A stretch of 24,511 bases of DNA from Syntrophomonadaceae bacterium (lineage in GTDB: Bacteria; Bacillota; Syntrophomonadia; Syntrophomonadales; Syntrophomonadaceae), in the NCBI GenBank assembly GCA_012840625.1, contig DUSB01000189.1, positions 1-24,511 on the forward strand, written 5' to 3'. Position numbers and translations under genes: made by a program. The notes beneath the pieces were generated by a model. It saw only the letters and a program-made list of their open reading frames with translations. It was not told the DNA's origin and made no database searches. Shown here in pieces: positions 23,930-24,511 of the stretch. The stretch's first letter is position 1. The number at the start of each line of letters is the position of its first letter.

Positions 23930-24196
23930 CTATTTGACAAATCTGCTCATTAAGGTCATGATTTCATTAAAATAATCTTCGCCATCCGGTTCATTGATGG
24001 AACGAGAAATACAGTCCCGGGCATAATGTTCAAATACCAGAATGCCTACTTGATTAACAGCTGATTTAATAGCGGTAATCTGATTCAATACTTCGCCACA
24101 ATCTGCTTCTTGCTCAATCATACGCTGAACACCACGTACCTGACCTTCTATCCTGCGCAAACGTAAGATCATATCTTTATTTGTATCCACTACCAT
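23930..24196 (-). CDS. CsoR/CstR family metal- or persulfide-sensing repressor (DUF156)
   Basis: 88 residues, all-helical, with the family core RLRRIEGQVRGVQRMIE at about 12-28. Cys33 and Cys62 are 29 residues apart, the spacing of the two reactive Cys in the family. Copper-sensing CsoR has a His four residues before the second Cys; here that position is Tyr58 and the His is at 57. The protein therefore looks closer to CstR, which forms Cys-Cys persulfide bridges, or to an unassigned branch. AAGGTGG lies 7 bases before the ATG. A palindrome of CsoR/CstR-operator type lies directly upstream, and thioredoxin directly downstream, which fits a sulfur or redox response. Copper sensing is not excluded. 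Confidence 0.9.
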   Translation of the reverse strand: MVVDTNKDMILRLRRIEGQVRGVQRMIEQEADCGEVLNQITAIKSAVNQVGILVFEHYARDCISRSINEPDGEDYFNEIMTLMSRFVK

Positions 24197-24211
24197 ATGG
24201 TCACCACCTTT

Positions 24212-24228
24212 ATACCCCCCTCGGGTAT
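24212..24228. promoter_or_regulatory. Candidate operator for the CsoR/CstR-type repressor
   Basis: ATACCC (24212-24217) and GGGTAT (24223-24228) form a perfect inverted repeat around CCCTC. C-tract/G-tract palindromes flanked by ATA/TAT are typical of CsoR and CstR sites. It falls about 10 bases downstream of the -10 element, where bound repressor would block transcription start. Confidence 0.7.
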
Positions 24229-24237
24229 CTGATGACT

Positions 24238-24266
24238 AGTATAAGAAAAGTTTATCCATTTGTCAA
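24238..24266 (-). promoter_or_regulatory. Strong sigma-A type promoter of the repressor-trxA operon
   Basis: On the minus strand TTGACA (24266-24261) and TATACT (24243-24238) are separated by exactly 17 bases, with 5' UTR of about 35 bases to the ATG at 24196. It is the best consensus promoter in the window. Confidence 0.85.
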
Positions 24267-24358
24267 TAAAAAAGCCATTTTTTATACTGTTTCCTGCTTA
24301 TCCTGTATCTTTTTTTGCGGATCTATGCAGGCAGTTTGGCGTTTAAAATCAGAATACT

Positions 24359-24396
24359 AAAACCGCTTCCAGTAATTCAGAACTGAAAGCGGTTTT
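24359..24396. terminator. Long stem-loop near the right end
   Basis: AAAACCGCTT (24359-24368) pairs with AAGCGGTTTT (24387-24396); after one C/A mismatch CAGT/ACTG continues the stem. The four T at the end make it terminator-like on the plus strand, but no plus-strand gene ends nearby, so it may serve a minus-strand gene starting beyond the window. Confidence 0.5.
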
Positions 24397-24473
24397 GTCT
24401 GCAGTCTAAGGCAGGGATGGACCCCCGTCTTGTTTTTCTATGATTGCTTATATGTTATTTTGAACTTTGGGGT

Positions 24474-24499
24474 AACCAGGATTTTACCAGATCCTGGTT
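24474..24499. repeat. 9-bp inverted repeat at the right edge
   Basis: AACCAGGAT (24474-24482) and ATCCTGGTT (24491-24499) are complementary with an 8-base loop. No gene is seen in the last 245 bases; the structure could be the 3' end of an RNA or transcript outside the window. Confidence 0.4.
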
Positions 24500-24511
24500 T
24501 TCCTCCACCCA

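Noticed and set aside
1..24511. CRISPR arrays, tRNA, rRNA, prophage or defence islands
   Set aside because: No regularly spaced identical repeats, no cloverleaf or rRNA sequence, and no phage or defence-type proteins were seen in the window.

Overview
The window looks like ordinary chromosome from an anaerobic, low-to-mid GC Firmicute. The strongest clue is the order of the minus-strand block from 20365 down to 9569: mnmA, PRC-barrel protein, small zinc ribbon, AI-2E-type membrane protein, alaS, ireB, ruvX, DUF1292, VanW protein, mltG, U32 protease, DUF4911 protein. This closely resembles the alaS-yrrK-yrrL neighbourhood of Bacillus and Clostridia. A butyrate-type CoA-transferase, a crotonase and duplicated MarR regulators on the left suggest a fatty-acid-oxidising or fermenting clostridium. 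A Syntrophomonas-like syntroph fits, but that is an inference; no rRNA or tRNA is present to settle it.

Layout. (1) 1-2033, minus: an SbcC/YhaN-like ATPase (cut by the window edge) and an SbcD/YhaO-like nuclease with overlapping ends. (2) 2264-2581, plus: a small helical protein of unknown function. (3) 2759-7680: an acetyl-CoA hydrolase/transferase family enzyme (minus), a 1.1 kb AT-rich spacer with repeats and RNA-like inverted repeats, a crotonase (plus) and two MarR paralogues about 74% identical to each other. A possible insertion-sequence relic lies between the paralogues. (4) 7765-20365, minus: a class B penicillin-binding protein followed, going upstream, by the housekeeping block named above. 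It contains clear terminators after mnmA, after the DUF1292 gene and in front of the PBP gene. (5) 20619-23480, plus: a CPA1-type cation/proton antiporter with a C-terminal RCK domain, then rarA. (6) 23568-24266, minus: a CsoR/CstR-type repressor and thioredoxin, apparently one operon with a near-consensus promoter and an operator-like palindrome at its start site. (7) 24267-24511: no gene seen, two hairpins.

How the parts fit. The CoA-transferase could activate short fatty acids at the expense of acyl-CoA, and the crotonase would hydrate the resulting enoyl-CoA; the neighbouring MarR proteins are candidate regulators. The PBP, MltG, VanW protein and IreB all touch cell-wall synthesis. AlaRS, MnmA and the U32 protein act in tRNA charging or modification, and RuvX and RarA in DNA or RNA maintenance. 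I found no CRISPR array, phage, toxin-antitoxin pair or clear defence system. The most notable items are the redox-sensor/thioredoxin operon, the structured crotonase leader, the MarR duplication and the PBP ribosome-binding site inside a terminator hairpin.
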